In this document: positions 17,850 to 25,424 of the stretch, one piece after another | Position numbering within the stretch: the first letter of the stretch is position 1 | How the letters are laid out: each line of letters opens with the position of its first letter | NCBI GenBank assembly: GCA_035438705.1 | Contig: DAORIV010000001.1 | Coordinates: 1 to 64,000 of the forward strand | Reading direction: 5' to 3' | Length of the DNA: 64,000 bases | From: C7867-006 sp035438705 | GTDB taxonomy: Bacteria > Patescibacteriota > Minisyncoccia > Phycocordibacterales > DATDWN01 | Program-made: the position numbers and the translations under genes | Notes under the pieces: model-generated | Seen by the model: only the letters and a program-made list of their open reading frames with translations | What the model was told of the DNA's origin: nothing | Databases searched by the model: none

Positions 17850-17889
17850 ACATTTGCTTTTTATTTGTTAGAGTAGTAGATTTTTTTAT

Positions 17890-18291
17890 ATGTTCAACAA
17901 GAATTTCTCTAAAGAGCCCACAGAAAAACAAAAAATCGGTCATATGGGTGAAGATTGCGCTTGTGAGTATCTCGTAAATATTGGTTATGAGGTACTTGAG
18001 AGGAACTATTTAAAGAAATGGGGAGAGATAGATATTATTGCTAGAAAAGACAGTAAGATTCATTTTGTTGAGGTAAAGAGTGTTACACATGTAACTAGCG
18101 GTGGGGGATACCGACCAGAGGATAATATGCATCCATGGAAGTTACAGAGATTAGGTAGGGCAGTACAATCGTACCTACTAGATAGAAATGTTTCAGATGA
18201 AACAGAGTGGCAGTTAGATTTAGTTACTGTAAGAGTAGATACAGATAAAGGACTTCATAAGATTGAAGTTCTGGAGGATATTGTCTTATAA
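17890..18291 (+). CDS. YraN/UPF0102-family endonuclease-fold protein
   Basis: 133 residues. The hallmarks are GHMGEDCACEYLVNIGYEVLERNY at the start, WGEIDIIARKD and IHFVEVKSV, the acidic and Lys residues of a PD-(D/E)XK nuclease fold. The biochemical role of this widespread family is not settled; a DNA repair or recombination role is often suggested. A TAGAGT -10 preceded by TG lies 15 nt upstream. The third copy of the GTTACA-NN-TGTAAC palindrome lies inside the coding region at 18082-18095. Confidence 0.9.
   Translation: MFNKNFSKEPTEKQKIGHMGEDCACEYLVNIGYEVLERNYLKKWGEIDIIARKDSKIHFVEVKSVTHVTSGGGYRPEDNMHPWKLQRLGRAVQSYLLDRNVSDETEWQLDLVTVRVDTDKGLHKIEVLEDIVL
18082..18095. promoter_or_regulatory. 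GTTACA-NN-TGTAAC palindrome, site 3
   Basis: GTTACACATGTAAC inside the YraN-like coding sequence, the third such perfect palindrome within 290 bp. It encodes VTHVT and does not disturb the frame. Confidence 0.5.
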
Positions 18292-18298
18292 AAAAATG

Positions 18299-18371
18299 TC
18301 GGAGTGCTGGGATTCGAACCCAGAGTCGCCTGTTCCCAAAACAGGAATGTTAGCCGTTACACTACACTCCG
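18299..18371 (-). tRNA. tRNA-Pro (anticodon TGG)
   Basis: Acceptor CGGAGTG / CACTCCG, anticodon arm CCTGT TTTGGGA ACAGG, T-arm CTGGG TTCGAAT CCCAG. 73 nt, no encoded CCA. Convergent with the YraN-like gene, 7 nt after its stop. Confidence 0.93.
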
Positions 18372-18424
18372 ATGTAACTATGAAAGTTTATCACAAATCC
18401 TATAAATAACAATTATATAATTTT

Positions 18425-18457
18425 AACCGCCAGTACGAACTTCGTACTGGCGGTTTT
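18425..18457. terminator. Strong bidirectional hairpin terminator
   Basis: AACCGCCAGTACGAA and its exact complement flank a single base, with TTTT on the plus side and AA-rich sequence on the other. On the minus strand it closes the small ORF transcript 18465-18557. Confidence 0.8.
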
Positions 18458-18464
18458 AGGTTGG

Positions 18465-18557
18465 TTAGTGGTGGAAACCACAGAACCACAGATCGTAGAG
18501 ACGAAACCAGAGGGGAGGACGGTGGTCGTTCTTCACTCTTTTTCTAAATAGCCACAT
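18465..18557 (-). CDS. Putative 30-residue small protein
   Basis: A 30-codon ORF starting MWLFRKRVKNDHRPP, ending in FHH and rich in Trp, Phe, Arg and His. Support comes from signals, not homology: a TTGACA (18598-18603), 17-nt spacer, CATACT (18575-18580) promoter on the minus strand, a strong Shine-Dalgarno GGAGG 5 nt before the ATG, and a perfect terminator 8 nt after the stop. An in-frame ATG four codons upstream overlaps the Shine-Dalgarno and is less likely. It could be a small basic membrane-active or RNA-binding peptide, or a leader peptide. Function unknown. Confidence 0.5.
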   Translation of the reverse strand: MWLFRKRVKNDHRPPLWFRLYDLWFCGFHH

Positions 18558-18574
18558 AGTGACCTCCATTTAAA

Positions 18575-18603
18575 AGTATGGCTAATATCGCACAACTTGT
18601 CAA
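18575..18603 (-). promoter_or_regulatory. Promoter for the 30-residue ORF
   Basis: On the minus strand: TTGACA, 17-nt spacer, CATACT. It lies back-to-back with the extended -10 of the RNHCP gene on the other strand. Confidence 0.6.
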
Positions 18604-18624
18604 AAATGTGATATATTTTTTCAA

Positions 18625-18948
18625 ATGGCATTTATTAAGAATATTGAGGATTTTGTTTGTGAAAAGTGTGGTTATTCTGTTGAGGGTAATGGTTTTACTA
18701 ACCATTGCCCAGAGTGTTTATGGTCAAAGCATGTAGATATTGATCCTGGTGATAGGGCAAATACTTGTGGGGGAATGATGGAGCCAGTTGGTGTAGATAA
18801 AAAGGGGAGTGAATACGTTATTTTACATAGATGTATTAAGTGCGGATACGAAAAACCTAACAAAGCCGTTAAAGAGGATAATTTTCAAATGATAGTTCAG
18901 GTCTCTGCAAATCCAAAAAAAATAGTTATCTTGCAAGTTCGTCGGTAA
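18625..18948 (+). CDS. RNHCP-domain zinc-ribbon protein
   Basis: 107 residues. Four Cys pairs: FVCEKCG, HCPECLWSKHVD, ANTCGGMM, HRCIKCG, with the RNHCP-type core GNGFTNHCPECLWSKHVD. The family is a small zinc-binding protein of unknown function found in several bacterial groups. A TG-a-TATATT -10 ends 7 nt before the ATG, indicating a leaderless mRNA. Its 3' end overlaps the convergent protease gene by 23 nt. Confidence 0.82.
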   Translation: MAFIKNIEDFVCEKCGYSVEGNGFTNHCPECLWSKHVDIDPGDRANTCGGMMEPVGVDKKGSEYVILHRCIKCGYEKPNKAVKEDNFQMIVQVSANPKKIVILQVRR

Positions 18949-20059
18949 TCAATTTAGATAATTCAACTCCAAGACTAATAGAAAATTCTTTTGCATACTT
19001 CTCATGATCTAATTCCAAGAATTCTCTCATATTTTTACCTAATTCTTTCTGTAATGTTCTATTGATATACCCTAAGGTTATTGCGTTTAAGCCTCGGCTA
19101 CTCGTTGTATTTCCATCAGAGCTAGTTGTAATTATTCCTATAAGAGAAGTATTTTTATCTACCACTAAACCCCCAGATGATCCCTTTTGAGAAACTACTG
19201 TTCCACCAACTGAGATAACATCTATTGTGCCATCTTTAAAAGTGTATATGTCTTGAATATTGGTTATACTACTCGTGATATTTAGGTCTCTTAAAATTGA
19301 TAGTCCTCCTAGAAAACCCGCAGGATAGGAGGCAAGTAAAACAGGTTCTCCAATATTAATTAACTCTCTAACATTGGGTTCAATAAATGATTTCAACTGA
19401 TTATTGGATTCATCAATATTTCCAGTTATGCGTAAAAAGGCAAAGTCATCTTCACCGGTCCCCTTAGGATTTTGTTCTTTGAGTAAAGATTTGTTTGCTC
19501 GAACCCAATTTTGTGAAATATATACTAATTCTAAATTGTATTTAGGGTAAGCTGGGCTACCTGTTCTTCCTACGCATTTTAAATAATCTTTTTCTCTAAA
19601 ATCTTTTAAAAGGAAATATTGTCCAATATGTGCATTCGTAAGTACTAGTCCATTTGAACTTATAATTACACCAGTACCAGATATGGGAGATAGATCGCCA
19701 TACTTTGTCGTACACAAAATATTTATTGTTGTTTTTCTGGCATCTGTATTAATTTTTTCAAAATCAACTGGAGTTTCAATTGGTGTTGAAGCTGGCACAA
19801 CTTCTTTTGGTGCAATAATTTCTTCGGGTTTCTTTTGGGATGCTGTATTGGGTGTTAAAGTTTTCTTTTTTATTTCTGGTATTTCTGGATTTTTAACGAC
19901 TGTTTCTGGAGAAGAAGTGGATTTATCATGTAAAATCTCCTTAACAACTGAATATTCTTGTTCCGGGGCAGTATATACAAGCTCAGAGTTAGTGTTAAAA
20001 ATCTGAGATATAAACAATATGGGTGCAATAAGTAAGGATACTATTGTTTTAATAATCAT
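18926..20059 (-). CDS. Membrane-anchored trypsin-like serine protease
   Basis: 377 residues. An N-terminal hydrophobic helix (IVSLLIAPILFIS), a Pro/Lys/Thr-rich linker to about 110, then a chymotrypsin-fold domain with GTGVIISSNGLVLTNAHI (catalytic His), EDDFAFLRI (Asp) and QKGSSGGLVVD (Ser). No PDZ domain follows, unlike DegP or HtrA. Expected to act in the envelope on unfolded or surface proteins. TG-a-TATAAT ends exactly 6 nt before the ATG (leaderless). Convergent with, and overlapping by 23 nt, the RNHCP gene. Confidence 0.88.
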   Translation of the reverse strand: MIIKTIVSLLIAPILFISQIFNTNSELVYTAPEQEYSVVKEILHDKSTSSPETVVKNPEIPEIKKKTLTPNTASQKKPEEIIAPKEVVPASTPIETPVDFEKINTDARKTTINILCTTKYGDLSPISGTGVIISSNGLVLTNAHIGQYFLLKDFREKDYLKCVGRTGSPAYPKYNLELVYISQNWVRANKSLLKEQNPKGTGEDDFAFLRITGNIDESNNQLKSFIEPNVRELINIGEPVLLASYPAGFLGGLSILRDLNITSSITNIQDIYTFKDGTIDVISVGGTVVSQKGSSGGLVVDKNTSLIGIITTSSDGNTTSSRGLNAITLGYINRTLQKELGKNMREFLELDHEKYAKEFSISLGVELSKLITDELAR

Positions 20060-20144
20060 ATTGTAATTATATCAATATTAGGGTCTGGGTTAAATTGCTC
20101 GAATTAAATTTTTCTGCTAAGATAACTTTTGTTAACAAATGATT

Positions 20145-20215
20145 GCGGGATTAGTTTATCGGTAAAACAACAGTTTTCCAAACTGTGGAGAGCGGTTCGA
20201 TTCCGCTATCCCGCA
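20145..20215 (+). tRNA. tRNA-Gly (anticodon TCC)
   Basis: Acceptor GCGGGAT / ATCCCGC, anticodon arm ACAGT TTTCCAA ACTGT, T-arm GCGG TTCGATT CCGC. 71 nt, no encoded CCA. Followed by a terminator at 20219-20244. Confidence 0.93.
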
Positions 20216-20218
20216 CAA

Positions 20219-20244
20219 AACAAGGCCTCCGAAAGGAGGTTTTG
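20219..20244 (+). terminator. Terminator after tRNA-Gly(TCC)
   Basis: CCTCC gaaa GGAGG with flanking AAAAC / GTTTTG, followed by TTTTG. Confidence 0.7.
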
Positions 20245-20249
20245 TGTTA

Positions 20250-20375
20250 GGGGTAGCGGAATCGAACCAGATAGGGGTCGGGAAAGAAAGTCTTTCCCGC
20301 ACAGGAAGGCAACGAATGAAATGAGTGTTGGAAAACCGTCGGTTTCCAAGGAGTGAGATATCCGCTATCTTGAAT
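20250..20375. pseudogene. Inverted and scrambled tRNA-Gly-derived segment
   Basis: TAGCGGAATCGAACC (20254-20268) is the exact reverse complement of the tRNA-Gly T-arm and 3' side (20194-20208). Further on, TTGGAAAAC ... GGTTTCCAA (about 20332-20351) echoes the anticodon arm, and ATCCGCTATC (about 20361) repeats the T-arm 3' side. Together with the tRNA and terminator this makes a long interrupted palindrome. Likely a decayed inverted duplication; no functional cloverleaf is seen. Confidence 0.45.
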
Positions 20376-20440
20376 TGAAATTATCCGTGACCGAATAACC
20401 AGACTCCTGACCAGGGGAGGTCTTATGTTATTATTAACAC

Positions 20441-20821
20441 ATGACTGCTACCCAGAAACTCTTATACATCACCACAGCAAACACAATTTTTATATTCCAC
20501 TTTGCACTCGTCTTGATTGTTTGTTTAGGTTGGATTTTCCCATCTCTATTTTATATTTTTATAACACTCCTTTTTGCTACTGCATTGTCTGAAATTTTTC
20601 TAGGTTACTGTATTTTGACTAAATGGGAGTTTGATATAAGAAGAAAGATGCAACCTACAAAACAATATGATACCTCATGCATATTTCATTACAGTAGGGG
20701 ATTAATCGGTTTACCACCGAGAATTCCTGTAAATAAAAAAGAATCTGGATTTTTTAAGAAATATTCTTCTTTACTTATTCTTTTGCTTCCTCTGTTGGGA
20801 GCTATATTGGTTAAGTTTTAA
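20441..20821 (+). CDS. Small membrane protein, possibly DUF2784-like
   Basis: 126 residues with an N-terminal helix containing FHFALVLIVCLGW, a second helix, then YCILTKWEFDIRRK and a C-terminal helix. The order H...G...C-x-LT-x-x-E-x-x-x-R resembles the DUF2784 pattern (CPLT-x-x-E-x-x-LR), but this is only a visual match. TGT then TATTAT (20429-20434) ends exactly 6 nt before the ATG. Function unknown. Confidence 0.55.
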   Translation: MTATQKLLYITTANTIFIFHFALVLIVCLGWIFPSLFYIFITLLFATALSEIFLGYCILTKWEFDIRRKMQPTKQYDTSCIFHYSRGLIGLPPRIPVNKKESGFFKKYSSLLILLLPLLGAILVKF

Positions 20822-20853
20822 CTAAAAAACACCCGTTAGGGTGTTTTTTAGTT
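20821..20853. terminator. Bidirectional terminator between small membrane gene and hup
   Basis: ACTAAAAAACACCC gtta GGGTGTTTTTTAGT, near-perfect with T-runs on both strands. Confidence 0.85.
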
Positions 20854-20927
20854 TCCTCTAGAGAAAATATTCAAAATTTTTTAATTTTGATGAAATCCGA
20901 AAAGGAGTTCGCCAAATTTAAGAATTT

Positions 20928-21200
20928 TTATTTTACTGCTTCTTTAAGGGCCTTAGCTGCTCTAAACTTAGGAACCTTCATTGATGGAACAGATATTGTT
21001 TCTCCTGTTCTAGGGTTTCTAGCTTGTCTTGCAGCTCTTGTTTTTGTAGAGAAAATACCCAAACCAGCGATAGAGACTTCGCCACCTTTTTTAAGGGTAT
21101 TAACGATAGAGTCTATCATTAGGTCTACAACTTCCTCGGCTTGGACTTTTGTACCACCCAACTTTTCGTGTACTGCATCTACAATACTTGCTTTGTTCAT
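20928..21200 (-). CDS. hup: HU-family DNA-binding protein
   Basis: 90 residues, full length: MNKASIVDAVHEKLGG start, GEVSIAGLGIF, and the arm TRAARQARNPRTGETISVP with the conserved RNP-TG DNA-intercalating motif. Nucleoid-associated protein. A single-gene unit bounded by terminator 20821-20853. Confidence 0.96.
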   Translation of the reverse strand: MNKASIVDAVHEKLGGTKVQAEEVVDLMIDSIVNTLKKGGEVSIAGLGIFSTKTRAARQARNPRTGETISVPSMKVPKFRAAKALKEAVK

Positions 21201-21328
21201 ATTTGTTAATGATTAAGCCACTAATAATCCACTATCTACTGGTATTTAGTATACAGTAAGGCTTTTCTGACGCAATACATTGACAAAACACTCAAAAACA
21301 TGCATAAAATCTGATTTTTATAGATTGA

Positions 21329-21436
21329 GAAAATTGATTCAGATACTAGGAACAGGAAATTTTGTGATTGAGCCTTACATCTAGTAAGGTGAATGAGCAA
21401 AATTGAACTGTGACAACGTAGATGGATTAATTTTAT
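21329..21436 (-). repeat. 3' hairpin repeat, copy 2 (after rny)
   Basis: Homologous to 13109-13216. Core CCTTAC atcta GTAAGG with flanking ATTGAG/AATGAG and AAAATT / AATTTT blocks. It starts 4 nt after the rny stop codon. Probably folds in the 3' UTR of the mRNA. Confidence 0.75.
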
Positions 21437-21440
21437 CAGT

Positions 21441-22970
21441 CTATCTAGCAAATTCGATGGTTCTGGATTCGCGGATGACTGAAACCTTTATCTCACCAGG
21501 ATATTTTAATTCTGATTCTATTTTTGTAGCTATATCACGAGCCATTTTCTTTGCTTCTAGATCAGTAACTTCATTTGGGGTAACAAATATTCTAATTTCT
21601 CTACCTGCTTGCAAGGCATATGATTTTTCAACACCCTTAAATGAATTAGCAACTGCTTCTAAGTCTTTTAATCTCTTTAGGTAATTTTCTATACTATCTC
21701 TTCGAGCTCCCGGTCTTCCACCTGAGATTGCGTCTGCTGACTGAACAATCATTGATTCAATGGTTTCGTAAGGGTACTCTTCATGATGTGCCTGCATTGC
21801 CTTAATGATATTTTCATCAGTACCAAATTTTTGCAGAATTTTTCTTCCAATTTCAACGTGTGTACCAACCACTTCATGATCTAATGCTTTTCCAATGTCG
21901 TGAACCAATGCTCCAGCTTTTGCGACTTGAACATTTGCACCAATTTCTTCAGCAAGCATTCCAGCAATATGTGTCATTTCTACAGAGTGGGCCAGAACAT
22001 TTTGCCCATAACTTGTTCTAAAATGAAGTCTTCCTAGTATAGAAACAACTTTCGGATCTAAACCAAGTACCCCAGTTTCGTATACAGCCTCTTCTCCTTT
22101 TTGTCTTATAATTTTGTTGATTTCTTCTTCAGCTAACTTAACCATATCCTCAATTTTTGCCGGTTGTATTCTTCCATCAGTGATTAATTTTTCTAAAGCA
22201 AGTTTGGCAATTTGTCTTCTAACTGGGTCAAAAGATGATATGGTTATGGAACCAGGTGTGTCGTCAACTATAACTTCAACACCAGTGCATCTTTCAAAAG
22301 CCTTTATGTTTCTGCCTTCCTTTCCAATAATTTTTCCTTTTATTTCATCACTTGGAATACTTACACTCGTTGTTAGCATGTCAGAGGTTACTGAATTAGA
22401 AAGTCTCTGAATAGATGTAGCCAGTATCTCCTTTGCTTTTTCTTCTATTTTTTCACTACCATACATTTCTAGCTTTTTCATTCTTGCCAAAATGTCTTCC
22501 TCGGATTCTCTCTCAACTCTTTTTAGAATTTCTTCACGAGCTTCCTCTGGGGTTAATCTAGCAATTTTTTGGAGCTCTTCTTTTTTCTGCATTTCCATTT
22601 TATCTGCATTTTCACGAATTTGTTTGATTTCCTGTATTTTCTTTTTTACTTCCTCAACTTCAGCATCTAAATCTCCTTGACGCTTTAAAAGAAGCTCATC
22701 TTTTTTGATAAGTCTCTCTTCGTTCTTTTTAGCATCCTCCTCTTTTTGTTTTATTTCTGTTCTTGCAGTTGTAACGATATCTTCAGCTTTTCTTTCAGCT
22801 TCTTCAATTATTTTCTGCTCTTTATCTTTGGCTTGAAGCATCATTTGCTGGATATCTAGCTCCATAGAGCCTTTTTTACTTTTTGCAACCAATATACGCA
22901 AATAATAACCAATCACCATTGATACAAGTGACGCGGCGCCTAATAATAGGCCTAATTTTTCTAATGACAT
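21441..22970 (-). CDS. rny: Ribonuclease Y
   Basis: 509 residues. One N-terminal membrane helix (LGLLLGAASLVSMVIGYYL), a long coiled coil (about 35-190), KH domain (GRNIKAFERCTGVEVIVDDTPG), and HD domain (NVLAHSVEMTHIAGMLAEEIG, ALVHDIGKALDHE) with metal-binding H and HD. A membrane-tethered endoribonuclease that starts mRNA decay. No Shine-Dalgarno is visible upstream of the ATG. Confidence 0.96.
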   Translation of the reverse strand: MSLEKLGLLLGAASLVSMVIGYYLRILVAKSKKGSMELDIQQMMLQAKDKEQKIIEEAERKAEDIVTTARTEIKQKEEDAKKNEERLIKKDELLLKRQGDLDAEVEEVKKKIQEIKQIRENADKMEMQKKEELQKIARLTPEEAREEILKRVERESEEDILARMKKLEMYGSEKIEEKAKEILATSIQRLSNSVTSDMLTTSVSIPSDEIKGKIIGKEGRNIKAFERCTGVEVIVDDTPGSITISSFDPVRRQIAKLALEKLITDGRIQPAKIEDMVKLAEEEINKIIRQKGEEAVYETGVLGLDPKVVSILGRLHFRTSYGQNVLAHSVEMTHIAGMLAEEIGANVQVAKAGALVHDIGKALDHEVVGTHVEIGRKILQKFGTDENIIKAMQAHHEEYPYETIESMIVQSADAISGGRPGARRDSIENYLKRLKDLEAVANSFKGVEKSYALQAGREIRIFVTPNEVTDLEAKKMARDIATKIESELKYPGEIKVSVIRESRTIEFAR

Positions 22971-23103
22971 TTTTTTCGGGTAACCCCAAATTCAACTTTC
23001 GAGATCCTTAAAACGATTTAAGTATTCTTTCTTTGGAAAATATAATAAATTTCAATTTTGTAGTTCAGATTGTCGGTAAGGTGCGGTATAAATCAAGAAA
23101 AGC

Positions 23104-23145
23104 CAAAAACGGTAAGTTATTTAATTAATATAAATAATAACCGTA
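23104..23145 (-). terminator. Terminator of clpP
   Basis: On the minus strand: ACGGTTATTATTT / AAATAACTTACCGT hairpin followed by TTTTTGG, 41 nt after the clpP stop. Confidence 0.55.
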
Positions 23146-23185
23146 CTATATAAGAAAGAGGGGAATAAGTCAAAATTAAGTAGTT

Positions 23186-23758
23186 TTATAGAACCTTGTC
23201 TACAATGCCATATTTTTTAGCCTCATCTGAAGTCATGTAAAAGTCTCTATCTCCGTCTTTCTCAATTTTTGATACAGGTTGGCCTGTATTTTTTGATAGT
23301 ATTTTATACAAGTTTTCACGCATTCTGAGTATATTCTTAGCTCCAATTTCAATATCTGAAGCTTGTCCTTCAAGTCCTCTAAGTAGTGGTTGATGAATCA
23401 TTATTTCTGCATTAGGAAGAGCGAATCTTTTACCTTTTTTACCAGCAGAAAGTATAACAGCGCCCATTGATGCGGCTACTCCTACACAGACAGTAGAAAC
23501 ATCATTTTTAATATGATTCATTGTGTCAACTATGGCCAGACCAGCAGTAACTGATCCACCTGGAGAGTTTATGTAAAAGCTAATATCTTTTTTAGGGTCT
23601 TCTGATTGAAGAAACAGCATTTGGGCAATAATAAGGTTAGCTACATGGTCATCAATAGGACCATCTAGGAAAATGATGTTATCTCGAAGAAGGCGCGAGA
23701 ATATATCATACGCTCTTTCACCGAATTGGGATTTTTCTATAACGGTTGGTATAAGCAT
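23186..23758 (-). CDS. clpP: ATP-dependent Clp protease proteolytic subunit
   Basis: 190 residues, near full length. Catalytic Ser in GVAASMGAVILSAG, catalytic His in EIMIHQPL, Asp in the following RD-rich helix region. LFLQSEDPKKDISFYINSPGGSVTAG is the typical active-site beta hairpin. Forms the tetradecameric protease chamber with a Clp ATPase not present here. Extended -10 TGG-TATACT lies about 27 nt upstream. Confidence 0.96.
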   Translation of the reverse strand: MLIPTVIEKSQFGERAYDIFSRLLRDNIIFLDGPIDDHVANLIIAQMLFLQSEDPKKDISFYINSPGGSVTAGLAIVDTMNHIKNDVSTVCVGVAASMGAVILSAGKKGKRFALPNAEIMIHQPLLRGLEGQASDIEIGAKNILRMRENLYKILSKNTGQPVSKIEKDGDRDFYMTSDEAKKYGIVDKVL

Positions 23759-23843
23759 TTTTTTATAAAATTAATTTGTTTCATGAGTATACCAGAAAGT
23801 GCCTTTTTGTAAAATTGTGGTATAGTTTCATAAAACAAAATAT

Positions 23844-24545
23844 ATGAGAGTTCACAGATTTTATACAAGTACTCCTATTACAAATAATAAATTCGATATC
23901 ACCGATCGAGACATTATACACCAATGGAAAAGTGTTTTTCGTTACAATGTAGGTTCACAAGTTATTCTTTTTGATGGGTCAGGTACAGATTATCTATGCA
24001 TGATTACTTCTTTGAGAAACTTAGGAGCTACAGTTGAAGTGATTGAGAATAAAGAAATAAGTATGAAACGTAATAATGTTTTTCTTTGTATGGCATTAGT
24101 AAAAAAAGATAATTTTGAATTAATTGCACAAAAAGTTACAGAAATAGGGGTTACACATATTGTTCCAATACTTTGTGAACACAGCGAAAAAAGAAAACTT
24201 AATTTTGAAAGACTAAATAAAATAGTTTTGGAAGCATCAGAACAGTCTGGCAGGGGAGACATTCCCACTATTCATGAAGTAATGAAAATAGAAGAGGTTT
24301 TTAAAAAAGGAATATTGCCTCAAGAAAAAATAGTTTTACATCCAGAAGGGGATACACTAAAAAAATATTTAAGTGGGTTACATGAAGCTAAATCATTTGC
24401 AGTTTTTGTGGGACCTGAGGGTGGATTTACTCCTAAGGAATTAGAATTATTAAAATCTTACAATGTTCCCATTGTTTCACTCGGATCTCAGATTCTTAGG
24501 GCTGAAACTGCCGCCATAGCTATATCCAGCTTACTTATATTGTAA
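23844..24545 (+). CDS. rsmE: 16S rRNA (uracil-1498-N3)-methyltransferase
   Basis: 233 residues. N-terminal PUA-like part (RVHRFY) and C-terminal SPOUT knot with FVGPEGGFTPKELELL and VSLGSQILRAETAAIAISSLL, the RsmE signature. Methylates U1498 in the decoding region of 16S rRNA. Promoter: extended -10 TGG-TATAGT at 23821-23826. Ends in a shared terminator. Confidence 0.95.
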   Translation: MRVHRFYTSTPITNNKFDITDRDIIHQWKSVFRYNVGSQVILFDGSGTDYLCMITSLRNLGATVEVIENKEISMKRNNVFLCMALVKKDNFELIAQKVTEIGVTHIVPILCEHSEKRKLNFERLNKIVLEASEQSGRGDIPTIHEVMKIEEVFKKGILPQEKIVLHPEGDTLKKYLSGLHEAKSFAVFVGPEGGFTPKELELLKSYNVPIVSLGSQILRAETAAIAISSLLIL

Positions 24546-24573
24546 AAAACAGCCCCGAGTGGGGCTGTTTTTT
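24544..24573. terminator. Bidirectional terminator, rsmE / DUF305 gene
   Basis: AAAAAACAGCCCC gagt GGGGCTGTTTTTT, perfect 13-bp stem between convergent genes. Confidence 0.9.
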
Positions 24574-24580
24574 ACTTTTA

Positions 24581-24973
24581 TTAATTTCCGTACCAGTTTC
24601 GTAGCCAGTTTTGCATATCTGCTATTTCTTTATTTTGTGCAGATATAATTGCTCTAGATAAGTTTTTAATTTCCTCATGTTTTGCATATCTTAATGCAGA
24701 TTCTGCCATAACTACAGCACCTTGGTGGTGTACAATCATCTCTCTTAGGAAAGCTTCATCAAATTCATCACCAGTTTTTCCTACGAGATTACCCATCATC
24801 ATTTCCATACTGTGTTCCATACTGTTATCAGTATTCCTCATCATGGTTCCGTTTGGCATCATGTGCATTCCAGAATTACTATAAGAAGTTGGGTTATTAC
24901 CAATAATGTATCCGAACCCGAATCCAACAAGTAGAACTAGTAAACCAATAAATAATGTATTATTTTTTTCCAT
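24581..24973 (-). CDS. DUF305-family Met/His-rich membrane-anchored protein
   Basis: 130 residues. N-terminal helix (LFIGLLVLLVGFGFGYIIG), a Met-rich linker (MHMMPNGTMMRN, MEHSMEMMMG), then the DUF305 core with FLREMIVHHQGAVVMAE and QNKEIADMQNWL. The Met and HH residues suggest metal (possibly copper) binding at the cell surface; this is inference from composition. The neighbour 25013-25387 is on the same strand and may be a partner. Confidence 0.85.
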   Translation of the reverse strand: MEKNNTLFIGLLVLLVGFGFGYIIGNNPTSYSNSGMHMMPNGTMMRNTDNSMEHSMEMMMGNLVGKTGDEFDEAFLREMIVHHQGAVVMAESALRYAKHEEIKNLSRAIISAQNKEIADMQNWLRNWYGN

Positions 24974-25012
24974 AATTTTTAAGTTAATTTATAATTAATA
25001 TTAAAAATATGT

Positions 25013-25387
25013 CTATGGTGCTTTGGGGTTAAGTATGCCTGAGGAGAATAGTAGTAATAATAGACTTCTAAAAACTCCGAGTTTATTCTGGGTATTAATA
25101 TAAATTCTATACCTAGATTTATCTATATCATTTCTATTTCTTAATATAAATAACAGTATTGTTGAAAATACGAATACACTAAAAACCTTAAACAATGTAG
25201 ATATAAAAATATTAGAGAATATTCTTATATACTCTCTTGTTTCCATTGTGCATATCACGTCCTTACTGAGCATGAAAGGGCAGTGAGTACTATGTTCTGT
25301 ATGCTTCATGTTTGCGAGGTAATATCCTCCGAACACAAAAGTTAGGGTGACAATAACGGCTACCACTGATGTAAGCACGTTTCTCAT
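25013..25387 (-). CDS. Two-helix membrane protein next to DUF305 gene
   Basis: 124 residues with an N-terminal helix (VLTSVVAVIVTLTFVFGGYYL), a short loop HTEHSTHCPFMLSKDVIC, a second helix (VFSVFVFSTILLFIL) and a basic tail. The His/Cys/Met loop facing outward resembles a metal-binding site, and the DUF305 gene follows 39 nt later. An ATG three codons upstream exists, but TGT-TATAAT ends 7 nt before the ATG at 25387, so that start is preferred. No family recognised. Confidence 0.55.
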   Translation of the reverse strand: MRNVLTSVVAVIVTLTFVFGGYYLANMKHTEHSTHCPFMLSKDVICTMETREYIRIFSNIFISTLFKVFSVFVFSTILLFILRNRNDIDKSRYRIYINTQNKLGVFRSLLLLLFSSGILNPKAP

Positions 25388-25424
25388 ACCTAACATTATA
25401 ACAAATACTAATTTTCTAGCGATT

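Larger units (their letters stand above)
17599..17852. other. Origin/centromere-like AT-rich cluster
   Basis: The 344-nt gap between tRNA-Gly and the YraN gene has no ORF. It contains two inverted DnaA-box-like sites 3 nt apart (TTATTCACA, 17614-17622; TGTGGATAA, 17626-17634, the perfect complement of TTATCCACA), a direct repeat CAGTTATTAGAC (17599-17610, 17678-17689), a parS-like palindrome and two GTTACA-NN-TGTAAC palindromes. This is what a small replication or segregation locus would look like, but dnaA, dnaN and parAB are not in the window. Function is inferred. Confidence 0.5.

Noticed and set aside
20129..20356. 75-codon plus-strand ORF
   Set aside because: Starts upstream of tRNA-Gly and reads through the tRNA and its inverted copy.
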